Of a DNA stretch of 64,000 nucleotides, positions 24,620 through 36,554 are shown piece after piece; position 1 is the stretch's first letter, and each line of letters opens with the position of its first letter. The DNA lies in assembly GCA_018466975.1 (NCBI GenBank), contig CM031556.1, forward strand, positions 3,410,001 to 3,474,000, written 5' to 3'. The stretch is from Sparassis latifolia. Its lineage: Eukaryota > Basidiomycota > Agaricomycetes > Polyporales > Sparassidaceae. The notes beneath the pieces are model-generated. The model had not been told where the DNA came from, made no database searches, and worked only from the letters and a program-made list of their open reading frames with translations. A program made the position numbers and the translations under genes.

Positions 24620-24878
24620 AGTATACGTTTTATGACTACTCGTATCACTGTCCAATCGGACCTATTGCTTTCGTCTTGCAGCCGATGGTGGCGCATGAGG
24701 TTCAGTGTGTCTCAGAAAGAATTCACGGTTCGCCGTGAACTTGTGGACGCAACACGATGCAATCCCTTCTCGCAAAATTGGCCATTTGGATACATTTGTA
24801 TCCAGGACATTGATTCTGGCGGAAACAGTGAGAAATGTGGGCACAGATTTGCCCGCGCGAACTGGACTTACAATATAT

Positions 24879-25445
24879 CTATGGGGTCTGGTAGATGGGA
24901 GTGTAGTCGTATTGCCATCCATCCCGAGGGGGCGTATCTGTCGGTGTACGGAACTCTCTGGGAAAGAGACCGCGGATCCTCGCCTCAAACGCCTTCCTCT
25001 CTGGCCCCTTCAGAGTCTTCACAAACGCCTGCTCCTCCGGACTCCTCGCGCGTGGGTCCTCGTCCTTGTTCGCAGCTGCATACAGCCTGGGAGAGACTTG
25101 GCGGAGCACCTCCATCGCGTCATGCATGCACTGGAACTTCCTCTCCAACTCCGCCTGCCTCCTACGCCGTGCGTGTCGCTGGTGCAGCAGCCACGCGCGT
25201 TCAATTGTCTCGTGCGCTTGCACGGAAGGTATAGCGCGCTGCAGACGTCGGCCGACATCTGGACGCCATGTGCCTACGGGCGAGGCCCTGTTACGAATGT
25301 TGGATGGGTACAGCGCACGTCGGATAATGTCAAGTCTCGGATCTGCCGTGGACTTGGAATCCTTTTTGCTCGCGTAGCGCACGGAAGTCTGCGCGACACG
25401 GAATGACAGTACGGACTCGCGAAACGCGAGTAGAGAGACCGACAT
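24879..25445 (-). CDS. Mitochondrial large-subunit ribosomal protein mL40 (MRPL28/MRP-L28 family)
   Basis: A single uninterrupted frame of 188 codons starts with a true ATG. The first 25 or so residues (MSVSLLAFRESVLSFRVAQT followed by SVRYASKK) form an Arg/Ser-rich mitochondrial presequence. The body has the pattern I associate with fungal mL40: IIRRALYPSNIRNRASPVGT, WRPDVGRRLQRAIPS, HETIERAWLLHQRHARRRRQ, ELERKFQCMHDAMEVLRQ and RIRGLFPREFRTPTDTPP. No intron is needed, unlike nearly all its neighbours. It lies 145 bp head to head from the uL1m gene. The subunit name rests on recall of the family pattern; a mitoribosomal role is the safer part of the claim. Confidence 0.72.
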   Translation of the reverse strand: MSVSLLAFRESVLSFRVAQTSVRYASKKDSKSTADPRLDIIRRALYPSNIRNRASPVGTWRPDVGRRLQRAIPSVQAHETIERAWLLHQRHARRRRQAELERKFQCMHDAMEVLRQVSPRLYAAANKDEDPRARSPEEQAFVKTLKGPERKAFEARIRGLFPREFRTPTDTPPRDGWQYDYTPIYQTP

Positions 25446-25590
25446 GATGAGAGGACGCTAGATGCTCCGGCTGCAGAGCACCGTGACAGTACTTAGCTTG
25501 ATCGAAAGAATTTGAGTTGCGAGCGCTGTATTGCCTAGATTGGCAGTCAGAACGCGTCGCCGACGGCCCCCTGCAGACTTCTACACAGCT
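25446..25590. promoter_or_regulatory. Shared divergent promoter of two mitoribosomal protein genes
   Basis: Only 145 bp separate the ATG codons of the mL40 gene (minus) and the uL1m gene (plus). Both products belong to the mitochondrial large ribosomal subunit, so a common bidirectional promoter is likely. No specific binding site is claimed. Confidence 0.5.
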
Positions 25591-26753
25591 ATGTCTTTCC
25601 CGTTAGCAGGTCTGGGATCGTTCAGCCGGCCATGTAACCGTGTGCTGAACCTAGTGGTATGCTGACCTTATTCCTCTGCGTGGTTCAGAGATATATGATC
25701 GCGTTTGCCAGGCTTATTCGCGAAGCCGACAGTTTCACTCAAGCGATGCCCTCCGCATCCGTCACAAGGAGAGAAAGATCCCAGTACTCACGAAGAAGCA
25801 GTTGGCAGCTAAGGAGCGGAAGCGGGCTCTTAAGAAAGCCAACAAAAGTGTCTACGCTCACGAAACCATGACGCTCGCAGATGCCATTGGTGTTCTGCGG
25901 GTAATTATCGTATACCGCGATTGCATTCATTGTGTGCTCTTAACATTATTAATTGTAGGCGGTGGAGGTCGCGTCTCCGAATGCTACCTATGAGCTTGTC
26001 ATCAAGACTGCTATGTCGAAAGGCACAGTCATTCCCAAGGGTCGTTTCAGTTTGCCACGAGAGGCCAAATCGTCAAACAAGGATCGCATATTGGTCTTCG
26101 CGGAGGGAAAACTCGCAGATGAAGCGAGAAAAGCAGGAGCGGACATCGTTGGTGGGCCGGAAATTGTCGATGGAGTGCGTCTAATCCTTCACCTACCCTA
26201 AATCCTCTCGTTAAATCCGCAATACAGGTGGTCAGCGGCCGATATCAAGCTACGATGTTCCTGAGTACGAAGGCCCTCATTCGTGCAATTACTCCGAAAC
26301 TTGGACGCGTCCTTGGTCCAAGAGGCTTGATGCCGTCTGAGCGGCGAGGCACTGTGACGGATGACGTCGGTGGTTACATCCGACGACTGAAGGGTACGAG
26401 TGAATGGAAGGGCGACAAAGGCGGAACAGTTCGCACTCCAGTTGCCAAGGTTAGTTACTTGCTACCCAATCTCGTGCTGAAAGTGAATCTCAGATGATCG
26501 TAGATGAATTTCCCCGTGGAGGATGTTGTGAAGAACGTTCGCCACTTCCTCACATTAGTGAAGCGCGCCACGGGCAACCTGATCGACCCAGAAGCAGCAG
26601 CTGCAGACAAGAAGGAGACAAGTAAAAAGCCAGGTAATCACATTTAACAAAACGGTGGTTAGTTTGTTCCTAACATCATTGATAGTGAACGCCATCACGA
26701 AGGTCGTATTGAGCTCACCACAAGGTCCTGGTATCAAGATATCAGACATTTGA
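25591..26753 (+). CDS. MRPL1: Mitochondrial ribosomal protein L1 (uL1m)
   Basis: uL1m forms the L1 stalk of the mitoribosome near the E site. The first exon, MSFPLAGLGSFSRPCNRVLN, and the next, QAYSRSRQFHSSDALR, give a basic presequence. The mature part begins KIPVLTKKQLAAKERKRALK. L1-family core segments follow: AHETMTLADAIGVLR, GTVIPKGRFSLPREAKSSNK, ILVFAEGKLADEARKAGAD, VGGPEIVDG, ALIRAITPKLGRVLGPRGLM, PSERRGTVTDD, MNFPVEDVVKNVRHFLTLVK, and VVLSSPQGPGIKISDI with TGA at 26751-26753. The LGRVLGPRGLMPS block is the classical L1 signature. Five or six short introns give about 290 residues. The start is the ATG at 25591, needed for the targeting peptide. It is convergent with RSM22, with only 87 bp between stops. 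Confidence 0.93.
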
Positions 26754-26840
26754 GAGCCCTGATCCTTCTACGTACTCTGATACATGGCATGAGCAGAGAT
26801 TATGCGAAGAGATACACTGATACTAAATCGCAGAGATAAT

Positions 26841-29153
26841 TTACGTCATCCAGAGATCGTCTTTGCTGCGTCTCCTTTCTCTTCGTGATTTTTCCTTCTG
26901 ATCTTTAATATCTTCTGAAAGCTTCCCATAGCTTGCCTTGTCAGAAGAAGGGTACGTTTTCCGCTTGCCGATATCTTCACCCTTCGTCGGTGTAGTACCA
27001 CCCTCACGTTTGGCTCTCATCGGTTGATATCGTTCTTGCGGCGGATTCTTCGGTTCGTGAGGAAATATGTCTCCCCAAGATGATTTGCGTGCGTCATAGA
27101 AAGGTTGTTTGCCTTGCGACTTGGGGATAGTCATCCGCATGAGTTTTGCTGGAGGGAGATAAGTCAGTCAAGAATCTAAATTAATGAAGGGTAGTTTACC
27201 TTCGGCTGTACAAGCATCTAAAATAATGTGTCCACTTTTCTTTATCGGAGGAAATACCAGGCGAGGCCAGCTGAAAGCCTCTAATCGCAATGCAGCCTGC
27301 ATGACTTCTGCGTTGAGGGAAACTTCTGACATTTGCGAAGATGTATCCTCAACCTTGGCAGCCTGAGATGGTGACGTAGATGTATCCTCGGCGTCGGGGT
27401 ATGGAAGCACTGCGTCAGCATGCTCCCCGTGGGCGAGAAGCTCCTGCATTGGCCGCTGAGAAACCGATGCTGCCGACGCTCGTTTCCCGACGTCACCGAT
27501 ACGCCCAACTTTGGTAGTAGCCGCTGCCGGTCTGCTACCCCTGCGTATCACAACATAAGAATATCCTGAATCTTCGTGGCCCACGCCGGAATGTTTCGTC
27601 TTGCGTACGAAGTCGGGTCGTTGGAGTCGCTGTGAGAAACCGCATACAAGTTTCGACGAACCAGGGTGATACAAAGGGCAGGCTCCGTCATGGGGGCACT
27701 AGACAAAGGGAAATGATGAGATCACCGTTCTGACGATCTACCTTAGTGAAGTTACCGGCGCCACGACATGAGAGCCTCGGACCTCCCATCCCTCGGTTTC
27801 GGGATCTTCGAGCTCCTTCTTTCCCATACGCAGCAGAAATTCTCGGGCCTCGGCGATGCACTCGAATCCAGCACGCGAGTTGTGATCTATTATGATCTGG
27901 GAGATACATCACTCGAATTGGAAAGAGAAAAGATGATGGCAGGACGTGACATACCATCATACCTGCACCGCTGTCCCACATCTCTTTAACAAGAGCCTTT
28001 CTTGCAAGGGTAGTGGGTATGGACGATAACATGAAGGCAGACAATGCAAGAACATCACCACCTTCTGCTCGATGTATTTTATCGTCCTCGTGGAAGGACT
28101 TTTGCCATGATACACTCAATCCGCCCATGTCAACGTCTGTCAAACCAAATGTTTAGTTCGTTCTTAAGGGATCACCAGGGAGTGTCGTATTGGACAAACT
28201 CACCTTTGAGAAGTCGCTTCCCAATGCTCACTAGACCTTCCCGCTTGTCGATGCCTAGGTAAGTCGACACAGATGACGAGGAAAGTTGCGCATCATCTAC
28301 GCTGGGAAGTAACTCCAACTGGACTTCCTTCTGGAATGAGTGGGATGTCGCCCTAGAGCGAAGCGTAAGGGATTGTAGCATGAACGTAATAAACTGAAAA
28401 CATGCCAGAGTCCCGTTCCAGTTCCACACCCCCAGTCGATGACACGATCGATACTCCACCCGGGACCAAGCCTCTGCTTGACATGGTTCAAGACTGCGTA
28501 AACAGCAGAATAGTGAGAGGGCAGAGCGACGGAAGCAAATGCAGTTCCGTCTCTCTCGGCATGACGATGAGCTTGTCGACGTGATTTATACTTCACATCA
28601 TAAGAGGCGTCCCACGCAGCATCTTCTCCTGTATCGTCAAGGAAAAGTCGAGCAGCATCTGTGTGAAGCGTAGGCTTGTCCGACTCTGTAATATGTTGTC
28701 GGTCTGGAGCGACCTCACGGGAAGGACGAGATGCATACCTCTAATCAAGCGTGTAATTGTTTGCTGCAATTCGAAAGGCATGACGACAGACCCAATTTGC
28801 TGGCTGCCAAACAGAGCTGCGGGTGATTTCCTGGTCTCCCTTGGGTCGGAATAACCCTCTTCAGATTCCAGCTCTGTAAGACTCCTCTCATATGCAGTGT
28901 CTAGGTCAGGGTTGGAATATTCCTCCAGTTCACGAGGCACACGCGGCTGAATAACCTCGGCATTCGGATGTCGAGGTTTATGCTTCAGTATAGAGATATC
29001 CACATCTCTCAAAAGCGTTTGGAAAGAAGGATCAAGTTCTAATGGCGCATTGGGTTGGTGAGAAAACACAGCAGAGCTAGAAGAAAAGTAGGCAATGTCG
29101 AGACGACGACGTAGAACCTCCTGCAACGACCGGCTGCACCTCGAGCGTAACAT
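26841..29153 (-). CDS. RSM22: Rsm22/METTL17-like mitochondrial small-subunit assembly methyltransferase-like protein
   Basis: This family sits on the maturing mitochondrial small ribosomal subunit and is needed for its assembly. MLRSRCSRSLQEVLRRRLDI is a typical mitochondrial presequence. Next come RHPNAEVIQPRVPRELEEYS, the SAM-fold start KYKSRRQAHRHAERDGTAFA, SVALPSHYSAVYAVLNHVKQ and glycine-rich motif I VIDWGCGTGTG, then LARKALVKEMWDSGAGMM. A conserved cysteine region (about 27640-27720) reads APCPHDGACPLYHPGSSKLV plus CGF; family members use such cysteines to bind an iron-sulfur cluster. The partner region FVRKTKHS, then HEDSGYSYVVIRRG, follows. The basic C-terminus ends RRSKDDLWMT (TAA at 26841). 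The start ATG is at 29153. Length is about 650 residues after introns. It is divergent from TAF2 (357 bp). Confidence 0.87.
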
Positions 29154-29510
29154 GCTGAGTGAAACCAACTGGCCAATTAAGTCCAATTACGGCCCTGATC
29201 ACGATCCAAGGACGCCAGGAAGAAGCTGGGACTAGCTATAGCTTTCTTAAATCTGAACTTCGGAAGATGGGAGGAGTTACCGAATATGGAATTGTATCGC
29301 GAACCGTGTCGATCACGTAATCGTGGCCACTGACTTCTTGACAAAGTGGTCGATGACCCGCTCATCGTCACTGTCTTCGCACAACGCTTTCGCCTGATCG
29401 TATTTCGCGTTCGACAGTCGCGTCTCACATCTTCCGCTCTGACCTGCCTCACTCTCTCTGAATAACTCGCTCAACTACATCTTTCACCAAGTCCTCGCTC
29501 GCACGGCAAC

Positions 29511-32500
29511 ATGCAGAGAGAACACAACCGCAGAGGTTTCTCCATATACGTGTTTCTCGCGGTTCTTTCTATTCTGTGCATTGCGTATTGATGCTTCTTT
29601 GCGTATCCACTAGTCACCAAAAGGTGGTCCTCGAGATTGACTTCTCTGGAAGCCTATGGGTATGCCAATTGAATCGCGTCCGGTTGTGGAATTTCTCACC
29701 CACCATCCTTAGGGCTATACCGAAATCACCGTGGTTCCAACAAGCAAGGACCTGAAGACGCTTCACTTGCATTCCAGGCAATGCAGTACGTCCCTGTCTT
29801 TGTCGTTCGATCCACACTCATCCCTCGTCCATGAAAGCCATTCACTCAGTCACGGTTGCCTCCTATCTCGCCGATTTCGTGCATCACGATCCTCTGTCAA
29901 ATATCCATATTTCCAATCCTCAGGACTGTCACACCCACCCGGAATTGAAGCGCAGGCTATATTCTGCGTTGGCTGAGGGTGACGAGGGCGAGTTATCCAT
30001 TGTGATTCCCAAGGAGGTTTCGTTGAGGCAATCTGGTCATACTGCTACTGGAATTGTCAGTGAAGGTGTGTCTGATGAACAGCTGTTGTCTTGTATCTGC
30101 TCTTATGCCAAATGCTAGCCGCCACTCCCGAGCCTCAGACTCCAGGACCCATTACCCAGCCTGCTCTTCCCATCCCAGAGTTCGTTCCTATCACCGTCAA
30201 CATCTCATACAGCCTTCGCAATCCAATGGATGGTATTCAATTTGTCTTACCAACAGATGCCTATCCATTTGTGAGTACAAGTATCGATGAACATCAGGAA
30301 GTGCTAACTTCCCAGCTTAGCGCGTGCCGCATGTTTACACCACTCCCTCTTCCCCAGATGCCGCCAGGTGCTGGGTTCCGTGTGTGGACAACTTGTGGGA
30401 AAAGTGCACGTGGGAGTTTGAATTCGTCGTTCCCAGGTACCTTGAGCAAAGGGACGAAGTAGCAGAAGACGACGATGAACTTCGTGAAGGTGACAGCCCC
30501 ACGGTCGTTGTATGCAGCGGCGAACTAGTTGAGCAGGTATATCTCAAAGCTTATGTTGAGCATTAGCAGTCGTTAACGACGTATATGCACTAGGTGGCGC
30601 ATCCTTACAACTCCAGCAAGACCATTTTTCTATTCTCCCAGAGCACACTCACATCTGTCCAGCATGTTGCTTTTGCTGCGGGACCGTTTCATGTTCACCC
30701 AATCCCCGCCGAGCTCAGTTCTGTGGAGGATGCCTCGGGATCATCTCAGCCGCTCATGCATGCATTCTGCCTTCCGGGTCATGAGTCGCTCCTGGCCACC
30801 TCTGTCTCGTTCATACGCTCAGCCATGAGTTTCTACGTCACCGAATTCGGTTCCTATCCTTTCGGCTCTCACAAGGTGGTATTTGTCGACGAAATGCCCA
30901 CGCAACGTTTCGATGGTGCCACTATGTCGCTGGTCACAGTTGATCTCCTTCATGGAGACGACGCGATAGATCAGGCTTTTGAAACTCGGCAATGCCTCAG
31001 CCATGCACTTGCCTGTCAGTGGGTTGGCATCAACATCCAGCAGAAGACGTGGTCAGATACGTGGCTCGTAAACGGCCTTGGCCTTTACATAACTGGATTA
31101 TTTATCCGCAAATTACTGGGTAATAACGAGTACAGGTTCAGGTTGAAGAAAGACATGGAGCGTGTGTTGGAGATGGACATTGGCTCGATGCCTCCCATAT
31201 GTCAACCTCAGATCTTGGAACCTCCAGACCCTGCGAATCTTCCGTTCATCAACTTGAAGGCTCCGCTCGTATTGCATATTCTTGATCGTCGTCTCGGGAA
31301 GTCTGGCACATCCCTTGGGTTATCTCGCGTCCTTCCGAAGGTTTTTTTGTCTGCAATCAGCGGTGAGATGCCTTACAACGCGATATCGACTCACTCGTTC
31401 CTTCGAATGTGCCGGAAAGTCAGTGGCATTGACCCGAGATCTTTCGCGGAGCAATGGATCTATGGCAGTGGTTGTCCGACGTTTGGATTTTCGGCGACCT
31501 TCAATCGAAAGAAGATGGCCGTCGAAATCACGATGCGTCAAGATGCCCCAGCTTTTAAGGTACACGAGAATAACGAAGTCGCTAAGACACTCATGAAGCC
31601 TGTGCCTTTCTTTGAGGTAGGTCAGATCGCTCTCATACCAATGTGCGTATTGACATGTTGTTTAGGGTCAAATGACTATTCGGATACATGAAGCAGATGG
31701 GACACCGTATGAGCACGTCTTGGACATCCGAAGCCCGTTCAAGCGTTATGAAGTGCCATTTAACACGAAGTATAAGCGGGTGAGGCGCAATACGAAGCGC
31801 TACTTGGCGCGTCAAGCCGCAGCACAGGCAGCTGCAGAAGGAGACGCCGAAGCAGCAGCAGCAATAGACATGATTGACATGGGGTTTGGTCTCGAGATCT
31901 GGGAGAAAGAACAGGAACGCGAAAATTGGAAGGTCGCAGATTGGACAGAGGAGGATGAGCAGAACATGTCTGGGCAAACCTACGAGTGGATACGTATTGA
32001 CGCAGATTTCGAGTGGATCGCTGCCATCGCCTTCGATCAGAAGGACTACATGTGGGTGTCTCAGTTGCAGCGGGATCGGGACGTCGTTGCACAGTATGAG
32101 GTGCGTAACCTGTCGCATGCGAATTCATGGATGTGGTTAATGTCGTCTCAGGCGATCCTCGTTCTGTCCAAACTGGCAAATCCAATTATCTCCAGCACGC
32201 TCACGAAGACTATCCTCGTATCTAACTACTACTTTCGCATTCGCTGCGAGGCAGCTCAGGCTCTTGTTACGGTAAGACATGCCAGCATCGTTATCGACGT
32301 TGCGCCCTCAACTCCGTGACAGTGCGCCGTACAACGGCTAGAGTGGATTGGCCTTTTCCATTTGTTCAAGCTCTTCCTCCGTTATTGCTACGAACCCGAC
32401 GAGGCCAGGCCTGACCTATTCAATCACACGTATGTACCGAGGCCAAACGACTTTAGTGACTTGGCCGAATATTTCGTACGGAAGGTTAGTCACTGGCCAC

Positions 32501-35500
32501 TTCTGTCTTGATTCAACAACACATCACGATATTGAAACTCTCGGCAGAGTTTACTGAAAGCGATCTCTCGAGTTCGTTTCGAGAATGGTAAAACCCCGCC
32601 AATAGTGCGCCAGTTTCTGATCGACCAGCTCCGCTATAACGACAATACCGCCAATGCAGTCAGTGACTGTGTTATAATTCGTCTGACCACGACGGTTCTG
32701 ATTATCTGTTTTAGTACTCTGATGCCCTGTACATTTGTTCTATTATTTCGTCCTTGTCGTGTGCGACCATCTCAACTGTCCCGCCTGAGCGCGGTGAATT
32801 CATCTCTGCGGATACCCAGCCTATCCAAGATGCCCAAGACGCCAATCTGCTAAAGCAAGCTCTGGCGGAGGTCGATAGGTACCGTAGCATGGATAGGTTG
32901 ATTCCTACATACCACAATGTGGTCACTATCGCTGTCATCGAGGTAAGCCCCCCCGGAGCCATGCAGTTCAGCGTTTGTGACCCTTTGCGACTAGTTCTAT
33001 ATTATGCTCAGCGTTGCAAATCTTATACCTCACGACCCGCGCATGTTCTTCCCGTTGACTCGGTAAGTATTACAGTCGGCTGGATATATGCGATATACTA
33101 AACATACTCCAGTGAGGGTAATTACACTCAGGTCCGTATGGCAGCGTTCGACACTCTTTTCTTGACGAAGTGGTATACACCGAAGATCATGCGTTACATC
33201 CTTGCTGTCATGGCAAATGATCCATCGCGGGTGATTCGCCGGCACGTCGCGCAGAATGCTTGTCTCAGTCTTGCTCTACTTGTCACGATGGGGGACATGA
33301 AGACTTCCAAGGAAACAGAGTCGTTACTTATTGAGGAAGACGGCACAGCTGCAGAGAAAGCGAAGGAGAATAACAAGAAGAGTGATATCGATGTCATGAT
33401 CAAAGCCCTCCGAAAGGACAGGGAGCTTGGTAAAAACGAAGTCATCAGGGAATTCTTGATGCCAATTGCGCTGTGGGTACTAGTCAGTATTGTCTGGAAT
33501 TTGGCAGCACTTAGACATGCTCTGCAGGGCTCCGGATACTGACAACGAAGTTCGCTGGTGCTTGTTGAAGTTGGCCGACCTGCTCATCCGTGGTACAGAC
33601 GAGACTCCTCCCAAGGTCACAATACACCTTCCTCCTACTCCCGTAGCAGAAGTTCCACCGCCTCTCCCTCCGGTGAAAGTCCAGCTCAAGCCGCAGCGTA
33701 CTCTGAAGAGCGGTGCTCCTTCTACTAAGAACCTTATAGTTCCTTTCACTGTGCCCCCTAAGCTCAAGCTGCTACCTAGCAGTTCTCAGCTTGATGGTTC
33801 AGCAAGAATACCAACCGCCGAGAGTCCTCTTTCCACCCGCGAGAAGAGGAACGAGCCTTTCCCCATCCCGAAGCTCCCGAGAAAGGTTGTGGTGGAGAAG
33901 AAGAAGGAGAAGAATGTTCCGAAAGCTCAATCTGGTGGGATGAGTCTCAACGATTTGCGGGCTAGCCGAAATGCCTTGAAGAAGCTGCAAATGCACAAAC
34001 ACTCGGCAGTGTTCATGCAGCCTGTGGACCCTGTTCGGGATCGCGCGCCAAAGTAAGCAGTCAATTCTCCGATCAACTCCGTCTTCGAATACTTAGTCAA
34101 ATGTAGTTATTTCGAAGTGATCAAGAATCCTATGGATCTTAGCACCATGAATGCTAAGTTGGAACAAGGGAAGTACAATGATCGTTTCGCGTTCGAAGCC
34201 GACTTCCATGTCATGATCAGCAACGCGAAGCTGTACAACATGCAAGGCAGCTTCGTACATAATGAGGCCCTCATCCTTGAATCATTCTTCGAGAAACGTG
34301 GGAACTTCATCTGTCTTCCCCAGGCGTTGACTTGATTGCTAATATTGCATGTTAGAATGGGTTCGCATTAATAAGACCCTGGAGGTTGCAGACAAAGCTG
34401 CGCAGCCACGCGCAGCTACTGTTCCATCTTCACCACCTGTAGTTCGAACTCCAGCTCCTGTCCCCTCTGCTTCTACGCCTAATACTACACGCCCGACCAT
34501 CAAGTTGAAGGTTGGTGGCGGAGGTGGTGCGATTTCAGAGGGGACATCTACTCATCCCGCGACGGCCGCTCCGAAACCTAGAGGAAGGAAACCACATGAG
34601 AAACCCCCTTTAGGCCCTCCGCCTACCGCGCCAGACATCGATGATGGCTCTGCTGATTTACTGGAGGAAGTTATTGCTATCGAGCGGGAGAAGAACGAGG
34701 GCCGTAGGCTTCGCTTAACGGCTACGGAGAAGGACAAGGACAAGGAGAAAGAAAGGGAAAAGGAGCGGCATGTGCCAAAGCTCGTCATCGGGAAGCGTAA
34801 AAAGGTTTCCGATGAGCCAACTGAAGACGAGCTTGCGGCACTGGCAACTCCTTCTAAGAAGGAGAAAATCACCGCCGCAACTCCTATGGCAGGACCGTCC
34901 ACTACCTCATCGCCAGCTAAAGAGTTAAGTCCAGAAGGCGCTCCACCTCTCCGAAATGGGACGGCCACTCACAAGATCAAGGAGAAGGCTGCTAGACCAG
35001 TTCCGCCTGCGGCACCCGAACCTGGCATTCCGGCATCGCGTCCTTCTGTCAAGGGCAAAGAGAAGGAGGTTCCTACGGGTAACTCGACACCATCGAAGCC
35101 CAAGAAACCGTCTCCTCAAACTACGCCATTACACGAAAAGAAGTGCAGGGATCTTTTCAAGACGCTGACCAAGTTGCCCGACGCCCGCATATTCCTCAAA
35201 CCTGTCGATCCCGTTCTGGATGGATGCCCGACGTGAGTAATGCCTTCTCAACACAGGTTGGACAGGCACTTATCATTATTCGTAGATATTACGACGAGAT
35301 CAAAGAACCCATGGACTTTGGCACGATGTCCAACAAACTCGGCGAGGGTGTATACACGACTATGGAAGATTTCGCTAAAGATATTGAGCTAATCTTCAGT
35401 AACTGTCGGACGTTCAATCCACCTACGACTTACCCTGTCAATTGTGCCGATGCTGTGGAAAGGGTGTTCAAGAAAGAGTGGGCAAAGGCTATGGAGAAGA

Positions 35501-35957
35501 AACTCGCTTGGAACGAGAAGAGGAGTCTGCAGGCTATTATAAACAAGCTTGTCGCAGACCCAATGTGAGTTTTGACCTTGTCTTTATTTTGCCTGAGACT
35601 AAGGGCCACACCTATCATAGTTCCTTCGTCTTTCGAGAGCCGGTAGACCCAGTTCTGTTAGGAGTGCCCACATACTTCGACGTGATTCCTCGGAAGGACG
35701 CACGAGATCTCCGCACGATCCGGCAGAAGTTGGAAGCAGACAAGTACGACTCCGTCGAAGCATTTGAAACGGACATGGACCTGATGATCACCAATGCTAT
35801 CACTTTCAACGGGCCCACTTCGGAGGTTGGAAAGATCTCGGTGTTGGCGAGGAACAAGTACAAGGACTTGCTGGCGAATTTGAGGTCAACTGCTGTGAAG
35901 AGGAAGGGTAGTGACAGAGGCACTCCACAACCTCCCAAGAAGGCGAAGTTAGGTTGA
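29511..35957 (+). CDS. TAF2: TFIID subunit TAF2 with three C-terminal bromodomains
   Basis: TAF2 binds the Initiator DNA within TFIID. The N-terminal part is an M1-aminopeptidase-like fold: HQKVVLEIDFSGSLW, GYTEITVVPTSKDLKTLHLH, RVPHVYTTPSSPDAARCWVP, CVDNLWEKCTWEFEFVVP, YPFGSHKVVFVDEMP and QCLSHALACQWVGINI. The zinc-binding HEXXH of true peptidases is absent, as expected for TAF2. HEAT-like repeats follow (LVSNYYFRIRCEAAQAL, EWIGLFHLFKLFLRYCYEPD, MAAFDTLFLTKWYTPKIMRY). After a Pro/Lys-rich linker come three bromodomain-like modules: VFMQPVDPV...YFEVIKNPMDLSTMNAKL (about 33990-34300), IFLKPVDPV...YYDEIKEPMDFGTMSNKL (35190-35480) and VFREPVDPV...YFDVIP (35620-35870). In the third the PMD motif is changed to KDARDLRTIRQKL. 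A long disordered segment (34390-35120) lies between modules 1 and 2. Length is about 1,700 residues over some 20 exons. The first exon, MQREHNRRGFSIY, is short and its donor uncertain. Confidence 0.9.
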
Positions 35958-36554
35958 TTTTCTGTATCGTTACGGACTGGATCTTGGATTGTGCTCTATG
36001 TACTACCTGTATTCTTCTACGTTCTGCCGATGATTTTCGCTGTCTGCTCTCTCACCAGTTCATCATACCCCAGCCTATCGCCTAAGAGACGTCGGTAATA
36101 AGTAGTTGGTCTAAGAAGAGATTACTCCTCTAACCCGTTCTGTAACAACGGTTCCTTGAATCCAACAGCATCGCACATTACTATGACTCACTACTCAAGT
36201 ACTCATATAGTACTCACCCCTCCACTCGGCGGCCACACCCATGGTAACCGCACCGCAAAGGCAGGATCCTCGCCCGTCACGGCGCGAGCCGGCAACTGAC
36301 TTCAGCATGACATTCGCGAAGACAAGAGACCTTGCCCATTACTCGTCCGTTCGGGGTCATTCAAGTTCGAAGTAGAAGCAGATATACTACGGAGGCCTTT
36401 TCCGAAGTAGCTAAAAGGTGTAGGCAAAATTGGGGGAGATATTGGTAAGTAGGCGGGTGCGCCGACTGAGCGGTAAGGCATAGTATTATAATAAGACCAC
36501 GGGGAAATCATACAATCTTTAGTCTGCCCCAAAATATGTGTCGCATCTACCTGT
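35958..36554. other. Intergenic region between convergent TAF2 and USP-like genes
   Basis: Holds the two 3' untranslated regions. A 76-codon minus-strand frame at 36302-36532 ends shortly after the neighbouring stop. It could be a lost C-terminal exon of the USP-like gene, but TGA at 36555 precedes any donor, so it is not called. Confidence 0.4.

Noticed and set aside
36302..36532. 76-codon frame as an extra C-terminal exon of the USP-like gene
   Set aside because: The upstream reading frame reaches TGA at 36555-36557 before a donor site, so it cannot be joined without a frame change.
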